Of a DNA stretch of 64,000 nt, positions 7,531 to 16,448 are shown in pieces. The number at the start of each line of letters is the position of its first letter. The stretch's first letter is position 1. Both the position numbers and the translations under genes were made by a program. The notes beneath the pieces were generated by a model that saw nothing but the letters and a program-made list of their open reading frames with translations, made no database searches and was not told the DNA's origin. The DNA comes from Mesorhizobium sp. CA8 (lineage in GTDB: Bacteria; Pseudomonadota; Alphaproteobacteria; Rhizobiales; Rhizobiaceae), in the NCBI RefSeq assembly GCF_020164955.1, contig NZ_JAIUHG010000034.1, positions 1 to 64,000 on the forward strand. Direction: 5' to 3'.

Positions 7531-8490
7531 TTAGGCGTGATCGGCTTCACCAATCCGCCGATAGGTAAGGCGCTTGCCTTCGATCCTCGCCAACAACTGG
7601 TCGTGACGTTCCGTATCCGAAACGTTCAAGGCTGTACGGCGGTTATAGCGAAAATCGAACTCGGCAAGGTAACGATGAAGATGGGCTTCGCCGCAATGCT
7701 GGTAGGTGCCAACCATGCCGCGCTTGAAGACCGAAAACACGCTTTCGATGGTGTTCGTGTGGACGTCGCCGCGAGCGTATTCCTTGGCGGAATGCTTCAC
7801 GGTGTCATGCTTGGCGAACTCTAGACCGGTGATCGGATACAGATTGCTTTCGTCGGTGTAGAGCGTCGATTTGCGGTCGGCGTTGCGGACCAGAACGTCG
7901 CGAACTTCCGCCTTGTTGGCATGTTGGACATGGAACATGCGGGACTTACCGCCGCGCTCGACCAAACCGACGATTGCGATCTTCATCGGCTTCTTGCGCT
8001 TGAGATAGGGACGGCCTTGGCGGTGCGGCGAGACATAGCCTTCTTCGCGGCGGCCAAAATAGGTTTCGTCGGCTTCAACGGTCTTGCCTTCGCCACCAAT
8101 CGGACCAGACGACTTAACGTCTTCCTTCATGGCTTCGCGGATGCGGTGCGCCATAAACCAAGCGGTCTTGTAGGTAACGCCAAGCATGCGGTGCAGCTGG
8201 TGCGCCGACATGCCCTTCTTGGACGAAGCCAAGAGGAACGTCGCCAGCAGCCACTTGTTGAGCGGGATTTTGGAGCGCTCGAACACGGTGCCGACCGTGA
8301 CGGTGAACTGTTCACGGCATTCCATGCAGTTGTAGAGACCGGGACGGTGAGCCTTGCCCACCATCTTCGTGATGCGATCCGCGTGAGCGTTGCCGCAATG
8401 AGGACAATTCGGGCCTTCCGGCCAACGCTGCGCCTCAAGGTGCTCGCGGGCGGCTTCGGCGTCTTGGAAGATTGGGCTATCGAGGCGCAT
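7531..8490 (-). CDS. IS1595-family (ISXO2-like) transposase
   Basis: 319 residues. The N-terminal zinc ribbon has CPHC (29-32) and CMEC (55-58). The catalytic domain shows DETYFG (Asp141), YTDES (Asp213) and HTNTIESVFSVFKRG (His244/Asn246/Glu249), the pattern of the ISXO2-like DDE superfamily. The ATG at 8490 has AAGGAG 8 bases upstream. The frame is intact and both element ends are present, so the element may be active. Confidence 0.95.
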   Translation of the reverse strand: MRLDSPIFQDAEAAREHLEAQRWPEGPNCPHCGNAHADRITKMVGKAHRPGLYNCMECREQFTVTVGTVFERSKIPLNKWLLATFLLASSKKGMSAHQLHRMLGVTYKTAWFMAHRIREAMKEDVKSSGPIGGEGKTVEADETYFGRREEGYVSPHRQGRPYLKRKKPMKIAIVGLVERGGKSRMFHVQHANKAEVRDVLVRNADRKSTLYTDESNLYPITGLEFAKHDTVKHSAKEYARGDVHTNTIESVFSVFKRGMVGTYQHCGEAHLHRYLAEFDFRYNRRTALNVSDTERHDQLLARIEGKRLTYRRIGEADHA

Positions 8491-8531
8491 TTGGCTAACT
8501 CCTTGGATTCATTTATCTCAAGGGGCACGTG

Positions 8532-8553
8532 CTTTGTCAAGTATATAATTAGG
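8532..8553 (-). repeat. Right terminal inverted repeat of IS1595 element
   Basis: Reverse complement matches the left end at 20 of 22 positions; it ends ATTAGG immediately before the duplicated AATTTATT. Confidence 0.85.
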
Positions 8554-8561
8554 AATTTATT
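8554..8561. repeat. 8-bp target site duplication, right copy (AATTTATT)
   Basis: Identical to 6057-6064; flanks the right end of the IS element. Confidence 0.85.
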
Positions 8562-8652
8562 CCTTCGTCCTTTACCCTGAAAGCGGACGCCCAGCCGGCC
8601 CATTTGCCTCTATCGGCGCGAAAGCCTATATGCCGGGATCAAAGGACAGTTC

Positions 8653-9090
8653 ATGGCCCGCATCTACAAGACACGCAGCTGGCACGACCAGCTTTCTCCG
8701 TCGATGGACGAGATGGAGCTTCTGGCGCTGGAGACCTACGCCCATCTGCCGGACGAGTTCCGCAAGCTCACCGGCGAGATCATCATCCAGATCGCCGAGT
8801 TCCCGACCGACGAGATCATGGACGACCTGTCGCTGGAGACGCCATTCGACCTGCTCGGCCTGTTCGAGGGGCGCGGCATCGCCGAGCGCTGGAACCCACA
8901 GACCGGCGAGGGTCCGAACCGCGTCACGCTCTACCGCCGCGCCATCCTCGACTACTGGGCCGAGAACGAGGAGACGCTGGGCGACATCGTCACCCATGTG
9001 CTGATCCACGAGATCGGACATCATTTCGGCCTGTCGGACGACGACATGGAGCGGATCGAGGAAGCCGCCGAGCAGGCAGCGCCGGGCTGA
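8653..9090 (+). CDS. Zincin-like metallopeptidase family protein
   Basis: 145 residues with HEIGHHFGLSDDD (His119, Glu120, His123), the HExxH zinc site followed by a conserved GLSDD of the small cytosolic metallopeptidase family with no known substrate. AAGGA lies 6 bases before the ATG. Before the IS insertion this gene would have been the divergent neighbour of imuA. Confidence 0.88.
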   Translation: MARIYKTRSWHDQLSPSMDEMELLALETYAHLPDEFRKLTGEIIIQIAEFPTDEIMDDLSLETPFDLLGLFEGRGIAERWNPQTGEGPNRVTLYRRAILDYWAENEETLGDIVTHVLIHEIGHHFGLSDDDMERIEEAAEQAAPG

Positions 9091-9100
9091 GCGCGCACCT

Positions 9101-9314
9101 CGTCATCCTAGGGCGAAGCAAGGAGCGAAGCGACGCGCGTAGACCCTAGGATCCATGCCATTCCATCAACACCAAGCCCGCGGTGCAGAACGGAACGCCT
9201 GCCGCCCGACACCGCAATTCCCTATATTCTGGCCCGCCGCGCCCTTCGGCAGAGGGAACGGAATGGATCCTAGGGTCTGCGCTCCGCTTCGCGTCGCTAC
9301 GCCCTAGGATGACG
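9101..9314. repeat. Dispersed repeat, about 215 bp with inverted ends (copy 1)
   Basis: The left arm CGTCATCCTAGGGCGAAGC is repeated inverted at the right end (ending CCCTAGGATGACG). Inside are GGAGCGAAGCGACG and GCGGTGCAGAACGG, both also present in the copy at 21148-21342. It fills most of the spacer between 9091 and 9338, where no gene is seen. Confidence 0.75.
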
Positions 9315-9338
9315 AATGAGAGAGCCTGCTGGCCTTCC

Positions 9339-9545
9339 CTACCAGTCGCTGAGCTTGGTATCGGCTGTGTAGTCCTGGCCTTCGACATCCTTCACCACCG
9401 CCTGGCCGCAGCGCATCGACTTCGTCTGCTGGTCAAAGCCATAGGTCGGCGAGCCGAACAGGTGCCAGCCCTTGTTCAGCGCCGCCGTCACCTTGTGGCA
9501 GAAAGTGGCGTCGTCTGGGCCGGTGAGGAAGCGGTAGAGTTTCAT
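9339..9545 (-). CDS. DUF1737 domain protein
   Basis: 68 residues, MKLYRFLTGPDDATFCHKVTAAL, then KGWHLFGSPTYGFD, the compact DUF1737 pattern. Proteins of this family are short and of unknown role. The frame is complete and stands alone between a dispersed repeat and the CitE-like gene. Confidence 0.8.
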   Translation of the reverse strand: MKLYRFLTGPDDATFCHKVTAALNKGWHLFGSPTYGFDQQTKSMRCGQAVVKDVEGQDYTADTKLSDW

Positions 9546-9633
9546 GGATTGATCCTGTCGTGCCTAATCTGTCGTGCCTAATTGTCGTGATTGGGTGAAA
9601 AGCCGGGCCTGAAAAATCGTGTTTCGCCCGACA

Positions 9634-10512
9634 TCATGCGCCGATGATCGCGGCCTTCGCCAGAAGTTTCTCGGCTTCCGCCAGATGCAGCCGCTCGACC
9701 ATGCGGCCGTCCAGCGCAATCACCCCCTTGCCGGCATTTTCGCGCCGCGCGAACGCCTCCCGGATCGCGCGGGCCCTGGCCAGCGCCTCGGGCGACGGTG
9801 AAAAGGCGCGGTTCGCCGCTTCGATCTGGGCGGGGTGGATCAGCGACTTGCCGTCGAAACCCATGGCGGCGGCTTCCGCGCATTCGCCGGCAAAAGCGTC
9901 GAGGTCGCGAAAATCATTGGCGACGCCATCGATAACATCGAGGCCGCCGGCCCGCGCCGCGAGCACCAGCTGCATCAGCCAGGGCATCAGATAGCGCCGG
10001 TCGGGCGTCGCCATGATGCCGGTCGCCTTCACCAGGTCGTTCGTTCCGGTCACGAGACAATTGAGGCGAGAAGCAGGATCGCGGCCAAACTCGGCGATGG
10101 CGCCGATGTTGAGCAGCGCCCTGGGCGTTTCGACCATCGCCCATAGTTTCACGCTGTCCGGAGCGAAATTGTCGTCGAGCAGGTCGCCGGCTTCGAGGAT
10201 GTCGCGCGGCGTGCCGATCTTGGGCAGAAGAATGCCGTCGGGCTCGGCCTTGGCCACCGCCAACAGGTCGTGGGTGCCCCATTCGCTGGCCAAAGGATTG
10301 ATGCGCACCACCATCTCGCAGCGCCGTTCGCGCCCGGCGAGAATGCCTGCGACCTTGTCGCGCGCGGCTTTTTTGTCGGCGGACAGAACGGCGTCTTCGA
10401 GATCGATGATGACGGCGTCGCAGGCCAGGGAGCCGATCTTGGCGAGCGCCTTGTCGTTCGAGGCGGGAATGTACAGCACCGAGCGGCGCGGGCGGTAAGT
10501 GTCGACGGTCAT
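9634..10512 (-). CDS. HpcH/HpaI aldolase family CoA ester lyase (CitE-like)
   Basis: 292 residues, TIM-barrel CoA ester lyase. Visible family features are RRSVLYIPASNDKALAK at the N-terminus, DAVIIDLEDAVL (metal-binding region), VVRINPLASEWG, LWAMVETPRALLN (Glu ligand) and GFDGKSLIHPAQI. Such enzymes cleave citramalyl-CoA, malyl-CoA or related esters; the exact substrate cannot be read from sequence. It stands alone with an ATG at 10512. Confidence 0.88.
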   Translation of the reverse strand: MTVDTYRPRRSVLYIPASNDKALAKIGSLACDAVIIDLEDAVLSADKKAARDKVAGILAGRERRCEMVVRINPLASEWGTHDLLAVAKAEPDGILLPKIGTPRDILEAGDLLDDNFAPDSVKLWAMVETPRALLNIGAIAEFGRDPASRLNCLVTGTNDLVKATGIMATPDRRYLMPWLMQLVLAARAGGLDVIDGVANDFRDLDAFAGECAEAAAMGFDGKSLIHPAQIEAANRAFSPSPEALARARAIREAFARRENAGKGVIALDGRMVERLHLAEAEKLLAKAAIIGA

Positions 10513-11219
10513 GGCCGATCTATGCCGGGTGATGACAGATGAGGCAAGGCGGAGCCTCTCGAGGGACAGGACAATCGCATATGGCAGCGCCAGCCCCCGC
10601 TCCGTCTCGGCGCTGCGCGCCGAGCCACCTCTCCCCCACTTTGTGGGGGCGAGGAAACGCTAATCGCCGAGGGCGCGCGACCTTCGCAGGCCTGGGTTCC
10701 TCGCCCCCGCCAGAGGCGGGGGAGAGGTGGCTCGGCGAAGCCGAGACGGAGAGGGGGAGCGCCTATGCGATTGTCCTGCCTAAAAGGCGACCTGCCTGCA
10801 CCAAATCTGCAAATCCTTGCTGAAAAGCTCCGGGATTCCGCCCTGCGCTCACCGCGCCCGCCGGCGAAATCGGCGCCATGCGAACACCTCACACATCCCG
10901 CTGGTCCCTGCCGCGCCGGCTCCGTAATGAAGGCTGGTGGCTCGTGGAGCCGCAAAGGCGGTGCCACGAAGCGGCCATCCTGCCTTTCGCCCCGAAGCCG
11001 CTCCACATGGTGGGAGCGGACACGCCGGGGACGATCCGGCGATAACGCTCTTTGCCAGCCTGCCATGGGCTCGGCCCAGGCATGCGCAAATGCTCGAGGC
11101 CTTTGTCGATTCATCGCCTTGCCCGGATGCAGCTCCGGACCGAAAACAATTTCGCACTTTTTCATGGAATTGCTCTAATCCTGCCGTCACCGAACCCTAC
11201 GCACCGGGCCGCTGATTTC
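10513..11219. other. Spacer rich in palindromic repeats
   Basis: A long imperfect hairpin spans about 10615-10750, built of CCACCTCTCCCCC and GGGGGAGAGGTGG arms around CGAGGAA/TTCCTCG. A copy of the ATTCCGGACGG-type repeat lies at 11137-11178. A 55-codon frame at 10878-11045 (+, starting MRTPHTSRWSLPRR) exists, but nothing supports it as a gene. The two-component promoter should lie near the right edge; no clear motif was found. Confidence 0.5.
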
Positions 11220-11918
11220 ATGCCGCACAACATACTCGTCGCCGACGACGACCCGCATATCCGCGAGATCATCTGCTTCGCGCTGGAAAAGGCCGGCATG
11301 ATGACGGCCGCTGTCGCCAACGGCGCAGCGGCGCTCCAGGCGGTCGAGCGCCGCGCGCCCGACCTCATCGTGCTCGACATCGGCATGCCGGAGATGGACG
11401 GGCTGGAGGTCTGCCGCAGGCTGAGGCAGAAATCCGACGTGCCGGTGCTGTTTTTGTCCGCGCGCGACGAGGAGATCGACCGGGTGCTCGGGCTGGAGAT
11501 GGGCGGCGACGATTATGTGACCAAGCCGTTCAGCCCGCGCGAGCTGGTCGCCCGCGTCAACGTCATCCTGCGGCGCGCGCGTCCCGCGCCGCTCGAAGAA
11601 GAAGCGGACGAGCGTCAATTCGCGCATGGCAAGCTCATGCTCGTCCCGGCAAGCCACGAAGCGAGCTTCGACGGCAAGCCGCTCATCCTGACCGCAATCG
11701 AATTCGCTATCCTGAAAGGCTTCCTCGCCCGCCCGCAGCACGTGCTTGGCCGCGACGCAGTGATGGCCAATGCCTATGCCTCCAACATCCATGTCTCGGA
11801 ACGCACGGTCGACAGCCACATCCGCAACGTGCGGGCCAAGCTGGCGGCGGTCGGCTGTCTCGACGCGATCGCGACGGTGCATGGCGTCGGCTTCCGGCTC
11901 GGCCGATGCGGTGGTTGA
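11220..11918 (+). CDS. OmpR-family two-component response regulator
   Basis: 232 residues. The receiver domain has acidic DDD at 9-11, phosphoacceptor Asp53 in VLDIGMPEMDG, Ser80 and Lys102 in VTKPFSP. The C-terminal winged helix ends SERTVDSHIRNVRAKL. The start MPHNILVADDD matches the family. It overlaps the kinase gene by 13 bp, so the pair is translated together. The CreB/BaeR-like order suggests envelope or metabolic sensing, but the regulon is unknown. Confidence 0.92.
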   Translation: MPHNILVADDDPHIREIICFALEKAGMMTAAVANGAAALQAVERRAPDLIVLDIGMPEMDGLEVCRRLRQKSDVPVLFLSARDEEIDRVLGLEMGGDDYVTKPFSPRELVARVNVILRRARPAPLEEEADERQFAHGKLMLVPASHEASFDGKPLILTAIEFAILKGFLARPQHVLGRDAVMANAYASNIHVSERTVDSHIRNVRAKLAAVGCLDAIATVHGVGFRLGRCGG

Positions 11919-13480
11919 GCAAGGAAAGATGGCGGCCCAGGCTTGCCACCGTCGTCGTCGTCATCCTCATCCTGGTGATGGCGCTGCCGCTAGTCGGGCT
12001 GTTCTTCTTCCGGCTCTATGAGAACCAGCTGATCCGCCAGACCGAGGGCGAGCTGATCGCGCAGGGCGCGGTCGTTGCCGCTGTCTACGCCCAGGAAGTG
12101 CGCGCGGCCGGCATTTCCCAGGACAGGCTGGGTTCGCCGATCTCGGCCGATCCGGCGCGGGACAGCAATTATCCCTATGATCCGATCGAGCCGCGGCTAG
12201 ACCTTGCCTCCGACGATGTCATGCCGATGCGCCCCGCGGCGCTTCCCGCCGCCCCCGACCCGGCCTTCGCGGCCATCGGCGCCCGGCTCGACGGCATTCT
12301 CGACGAAACGCAGAAAACGACGCTTGCCGGCTTCCGCCTGCTCGACCCGCGCGGCGTGGTGATTGCCGGCGGCGACGAGGTCGGCCGGTCGCTCGGCGAT
12401 GTCGGGGAGGTACGGACCGCGCTTTCAGGTCATTATGCCAGCGAACTGCGCTTGCGGATCCCCGACCAGCCGGCGCCGCCGCTCTATTCGGTCAGCCGCG
12501 GCACTAGGGTGCGCGTCTTCGTCGCCATGCCGGTCGAGCTCGACGGCCGGGTCGCGGGCGTCGTCTATCTGTCGCGGACGCCGAACAACATCGTCAAGCA
12601 CCTCTATGGCGAGCGCGGCAAGGTAACGTTGGCGGCGATCACGATCGTCGGCGGCACGCTCTTGATCGCGCTGGTGTTCATCCGCACCGTCAGCCGGCCG
12701 ATCTACGCGCTGATCGAGCGGACGAAGCGCATCGCCGCCGGCGACCGCGAGGCGATCAGGCCGCTCGCCCATCACGGCACGCGCGAGATGGCGGCGCTGT
12801 CGGCGGCGTTCCTCGACATGGCGCAAAAACTGCAGGCGCGCTCCGACAGCATCCAGACCTTCGCCACCCATGTCTCGCATGAATTGAAATCGCCGCTGAC
12901 CGCGATCCAGGGCGCGGCGGAGCTGCTCAGGGATTCCGGCGGCGCGATGGACGAGGCCGAGCGCCAGCGTTTCTCCAACAACATCGTCACCGATGCCGGG
13001 CGGCTCAATCTCCTGGTGCGCCGGCTGCTCGACCTGGCGCGCGCTGAAAATTTGGAGCCGAGCGGCGAAAGCACGACGCTTCATGCTGCATTGGCATCCT
13101 TGCCGATCGACACAAGGCTGGAAGCGCGGCTTGAAGGCGGCGGCGACATCAGGCTCGCCATCTCGGCCGAGAATCTCGGCATCGTGCTCGCCAATCTCAT
13201 CGACAATTCGGCACGACATGGCGCCCGACAGGTGGCGATCCACGCCTCAGCCGATGGCAAGCGCGCGTCGGTCCGGATCGGCGACGACGGCGAGGGGATC
13301 TCGGCCGCCAACCGCGCCAGGATCTTCGAGCCGTTCTTCACCACGCGGCGCGAGTCCGGCGGCACCGGCATGGGGCTCGGCATCGTGCTGGCCCTCCTGA
13401 AAGCGCATGATGGCACGATCAGGCTGGTTGACTCCGAGCGCGGCACGCGCTTCGAGATCGATCTTCCTGCATTGATTTGA
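11906..13480 (+). CDS. Sensor histidine kinase, partner of 11220-11918
   Basis: 524 residues: TM1 about 14-36, a periplasmic sensor part to about 240, TM2 about 241-260, a HAMP linker, then the dimerisation box with His325 in VSHELKSPLTA. The ATPase domain shows the N box (NLIDNSARHG), G1 (DDGEGI), F (FEPFFTT) and G2 (GTGMGLGI). All catalytic motifs are intact. The ligand of the periplasmic domain is unknown. Confidence 0.92.
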   Translation: MRWLSKERWRPRLATVVVVILILVMALPLVGLFFFRLYENQLIRQTEGELIAQGAVVAAVYAQEVRAAGISQDRLGSPISADPARDSNYPYDPIEPRLDLASDDVMPMRPAALPAAPDPAFAAIGARLDGILDETQKTTLAGFRLLDPRGVVIAGGDEVGRSLGDVGEVRTALSGHYASELRLRIPDQPAPPLYSVSRGTRVRVFVAMPVELDGRVAGVVYLSRTPNNIVKHLYGERGKVTLAAITIVGGTLLIALVFIRTVSRPIYALIERTKRIAAGDREAIRPLAHHGTREMAALSAAFLDMAQKLQARSDSIQTFATHVSHELKSPLTAIQGAAELLRDSGGAMDEAERQRFSNNIVTDAGRLNLLVRRLLDLARAENLEPSGESTTLHAALASLPIDTRLEARLEGGGDIRLAISAENLGIVLANLIDNSARHGARQVAIHASADGKRASVRIGDDGEGISAANRARIFEPFFTTRRESGGTGMGLGIVLALLKAHDGTIRLVDSERGTRFEIDLPALI

Positions 13481-13532
13481 GCGTGCGAACCCCGAGCGTC
13501 GGGACCATGCTCTGGAGTCGGAGAACCAAAGC

Positions 13533-14699
13533 GTGCGCTACGACATCGTCATCATCGGCGGGGCCATTGTCGGGTCCTCGGTCGCCTATTATTTGCGCGA
13601 GGAGGGCTTTACCGGCTCAATCGCGCTGATCGAGCGCGATCCACAGTTCTCCTATGCGGCGACGACCTTGTCCTGTGCCTCGATCCGCCAGCAATTCTCG
13701 ATCCCCGAAAACATCCGCCTGTCGCAGTTCACGCTGAAACTGTTCCGGCGGCTGAAGGAAACCTTTGGCACCGACGCCGATATCGGTTTTCGTGAGGGCG
13801 GATATCTCATCCTCGCCGGCGAGGCCGGGCTGCCGATCCTCAAGGCCAATCACGAGACGCAGGTCGCCGAGGGCGCCGACATCGTGCTGGAGGATGCCGG
13901 GCAGCTGGCGCAGCGTTTCCCGTGGCTGTCGACCGAAGGTATTTCCGCCGGCGCCTTTGGCCGCAGCGGCGAGGGCTGGTTCGACGCGCATGCCATGCTG
14001 ATGCTGTTCCGCAAGGCGCTGCGCGACAAGAAGATCGATCTCGTCACCGCCTCCGTCACCGGCATCGCGCGCGACGGCAATCGTGTCGCCAGTGTAAGCC
14101 TCGACAATGGCGAGACGCTCGAAGCCGGCATTGTCGTCAACGCGGCCGGGCCGAATGCCGGCGAGGTCGCCGCCTTGGCCGGGCTGGCGCTGCCGGTCGA
14201 GCCGCGCAAGCGCAATGTCTTCGTCTTCGAAGCGCGCGACAAATTCGCCGATATGCCGCTGCTGGTGGATCCGTCCGGCATCTATGTGCGGCCCGAGGGC
14301 TCGGTCTACATCACCGGCGGCGCCGAGCCGGAGGAAGGCGATCATGCGCCCGATCCAACGGATTTCGAGGTTAACTGGCCGCTGTTCGAAGAGGTGATCT
14401 GGCCGGTCCTAGCCACCCGCATCCCGGCCTTCGAGGCGATCAAGCCGACGCGCGCCTGGGTCGGGCATTACGACTACAACACGCTCGACCAGAATGCGGT
14501 GATCGGGCCGCATCCGGAGGTCGAAAATTTCCTGTTCGCCAACGGCTTCTCCGGCCACGGCCTGCAGCAGGCGCCGGCGGTTGGGAAGTCGATCGCCGAG
14601 CTCATCGTGCATGGCGGCTACCGCACGATCGACTGTACGGCATTTGGATATGAGCGTGTGGCGGAAGGACGGGCGTTCCGGGAGCTGAACGTCATCTGA
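13533..14699 (+). CDS. FAD-dependent oxidoreductase (DAO family)
   Basis: 388 residues beginning with a Rossmann FAD site DIVIIGGAIVGSSVAYYL and ending with the DAO motif NFLFANGFSGHGLQQAPAVG. The family includes sarcosine, glycine and D-amino acid oxidases and dehydrogenases; the substrate is not deducible. The start is a GTG at 13533 with GGAG about 12 bases upstream. Its 3' end overlaps the convergent DUF72 locus by about 80 bp. Confidence 0.88.
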   Translation: MRYDIVIIGGAIVGSSVAYYLREEGFTGSIALIERDPQFSYAATTLSCASIRQQFSIPENIRLSQFTLKLFRRLKETFGTDADIGFREGGYLILAGEAGLPILKANHETQVAEGADIVLEDAGQLAQRFPWLSTEGISAGAFGRSGEGWFDAHAMLMLFRKALRDKKIDLVTASVTGIARDGNRVASVSLDNGETLEAGIVVNAAGPNAGEVAALAGLALPVEPRKRNVFVFEARDKFADMPLLVDPSGIYVRPEGSVYITGGAEPEEGDHAPDPTDFEVNWPLFEEVIWPVLATRIPAFEAIKPTRAWVGHYDYNTLDQNAVIGPHPEVENFLFANGFSGHGLQQAPAVGKSIAELIVHGGYRTIDCTAFGYERVAEGRAFRELNVI

Positions 14700-15426
14700 C
14701 GGACGGCTGCATCGACCGAAAGCGCATTGCCGAGCGCATGGCCTCGTGCCGTGTTGTCGAATATGCACCAGACCTCGGCGGCCGATGCGCTGGCTTGGAA
14801 AAGCCGCCCGCTGATATCCAGAAGCTGACCGGCCTCGTAGTCCGAATAGTAGACGCGCGGCGCGCCATGGAATCGGAAGTAGGCGAGCTCACGCCAGCCG
14901 CCAGGCATAGAGGCAGCAGGCACGGGAGCAGGGTCGGCCGCAACGCGCCCAACATGAAAGCGGCTCAGCAAGGCCCCGGCTTCCGGCTCGAACCAACTGG
15001 CGTGACGCGGTTCGCAAACAAGGCGCCGGTCGGTCTTTGCACGCAGCGCGGCGAAGAACCTTCCGGTGGTTTGGGGATCGAACCCCAGGCTGGGCGGCAG
15101 TTGAACCAAAAGCACGGAAAGCTTGGCACCGAGGCCCCCGATCTGATCCAAAAACGCTTCCAGAAGATCATCGCAATCTCCCAGGCGGCGCTCATGCGTC
15201 ATGACTCTGGGGATTTTTGCGGAAAAGCGAAAATGATCGGGGACCGCGCGCGCCCAGCGCTCATAGGTTTGCCGCCGATGCGGCTTGTGGAACGAGGAAT
15301 TGATCTCGACGATCGAAAGCTGTGCCGCATAGCGTTCGAGCTGCGAGCCGGAAGCGGGAAAAAAGGTTTATGCGCTGCGGGTATGCTCCATCCGGCGGTT
15401 CCCACGACACAGCGGCTGTTCTCCAT
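14618..15426 (-). pseudogene. DUF72 family protein, frameshifted
   Basis: The first part reads MENSRCVVGTAGWSIPAAHKPFFP in one frame. The family continuation ASGSQLERYA, VEINSSFH, FRFSAKIP and MTHERRLGD is in another. The switch falls at the run of six A at 15359-15364 (T on the coding strand), where one base appears to be missing. From there the frame runs cleanly to the stop at 14618. DUF72 is a TIM-barrel-like family of unknown function. Either a real inactivation or a homopolymer error. Confidence 0.8.
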
Positions 15427-15469
15427 CCCCCGAATCTGGACAGGCGCGATTGCGAGTCAAGCGAGAGCC

Positions 15470-15955
15470 TCAGGGAGTTGGCCGAGCACCCAGATACCGC
15501 TGCAACCACCCCAACACCCGCGCCCAGCTCTCGGCATGTTCCGCTGCCGCATCCGGGAAACCCGCGAAACCGCCATGGCAGATGGTGAGCCGCGTGCCGC
15601 CGACGATCGGCTCCAGCAGATAGGCGACCGTCGTTTCTTCGCGGCCGAGCGCCGGATGGTCCCAGCCGTAGCGCCGCGTCTGCACGATCCGACGCGGCAT
15701 TTCGATTTCGAGAAACTCTCCGCCGGCGGGCAGGCGCCCGCCGTCGGCGGTTCGCACCGTGACACGCCAGCTTCCGCCGACGCGCAGATCGGCGTTCCAG
15801 CCGGTCATGCGGTAGGTTTCGGGCGAACCCCACCAGCGCTCGACCTCGCTGGTTATCAGCGCCGCGCTAACCTCGTCCGGCGAGGCGGGAAGGTCGGCCG
15901 AGGCCACGACCGTGTCCGCGTTCGCCATGGCTTGCGGCAAGGACAGTTGCAGCAT
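15470..15955 (-). CDS. SRPBCC (AHSA1-type) domain protein
   Basis: 161 residues. The START-like fold signature is seen in VVASADLPASPDEVSAALI, WNADLRVGGSWRVTV, GGEFLEIEMPRRIV and HAESWARVLGWLQRYL. Such proteins bind small hydrophobic ligands; no enzyme activity can be assigned. Third gene after the arsR-type regulator and a second SRPBCC gene on the same strand, hence probably the same transcript. An internal ATG at residue 10 is an alternative start. Confidence 0.82.
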   Translation of the reverse strand: MLQLSLPQAMANADTVVASADLPASPDEVSAALITSEVERWWGSPETYRMTGWNADLRVGGSWRVTVRTADGGRLPAGGEFLEIEMPRRIVQTRRYGWDHPALGREETTVAYLLEPIVGGTRLTICHGGFAGFPDAAAEHAESWARVLGWLQRYLGARPTP

Positions 15956-15998
15956 CGCATACGCCTCCGGCGAATCGTCTCGTATCCGAAACGAATAT

Positions 15999-16448
15999 TC
16001 ATCCCTTCGATGGCGGCCGCTCGAAACCCTTGCCGGTTTCGAGCAGGCTCTTGAGGCTGGCGAGCACCAGCGGCCAGCCCTTGGAGACGTTCGGAATCAG
16101 CCTGTGCGGGCCGTCGGCCTCATGGGTGACGGCGAGCTTCATCAATTCGCCGTCGGGCTCGATGGTGAAGGTGCAGCGCGTATAGCCGTCCTCCTTCACC
16201 TCGGGCATCCATTCGTTGCGCCATTTGATCACCAGGCGCCGTGGCGGGTCGATTTCGAGGATCTCGCCGGAGTCGGCGATACGCCCGTCGGGGAAGACCA
16301 GCTTCCAGCTCGAGCCGACCTTCCAGTCGCTCTCCTGATGGGAGCAGAGGAAGAAGTGCCGGTTGAATTCCGGATCCGTCAGCGCTTGCCAAAGTTTTTC
16401 CGGCGTCGTGCGGATATAGGTGACATAGACGAAACTGTTCTCGCTCAC
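15999..16448 (-). CDS. SRPBCC (AHSA1-type) domain protein, cotranscribed with ArsR regulator
   Basis: 149 residues. YVTYIRTTPEKLWQALTDPEFNRHFF and SSWKLVFPDGRIADSGEILEIDPPRRL are typical of AHSA1 proteins encoded beside ArsR regulators. It starts with GTG at 16448, overlapping the regulator stop as GTGA. In this widespread gene pair the regulator controls the operon; the ligand is unknown. Confidence 0.88.
   Translation of the reverse strand: MSENSFVYVTYIRTTPEKLWQALTDPEFNRHFFLCSHQESDWKVGSSWKLVFPDGRIADSGEILEIDPPRRLVIKWRNEWMPEVKEDGYTRCTFTIEPDGELMKLAVTHEADGPHRLIPNVSKGWPLVLASLKSLLETGKGFERPPSKG

Larger units (their letters stand above)
6065..8553. mobile_element. IS1595-family insertion sequence with passenger genes (2489 bp)
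   Basis: Both ends carry the same 22-bp inverted sequence with two mismatches: 6065-6086, and 8532-8553 read on the minus strand, sharing the core AATTATATACTTGA. Both are flanked by the direct repeat AATTTATT. The IS1595 transposase (7531-8490) accounts for under half of the element. The remainder holds a HEPN-like gene, a DUF3892 gene, two small frames and a structured spacer. The ends and duplication are seen directly; the identification as one transposing unit with cargo is a strong inference. Some IS1595-family members are known to carry passenger genes. Confidence 0.88.

Noticed and set aside
6065..8553. Composite transposon with two IS copies
   Set aside because: Only one transposase gene is present; the ends are short inverted repeats of a single element, not two IS copies.
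10509..11165. 218-codon minus frame and the 55-codon plus frame at 10878-11045
   Set aside because: Both run through dispersed repeats or lack similarity; no ribosome binding site or conservation can be argued.
15060..15100. tRNA-like string GGGGATCGAACCCC
   Set aside because: It is inside the DUF72 coding region and no cloverleaf can be drawn around it.
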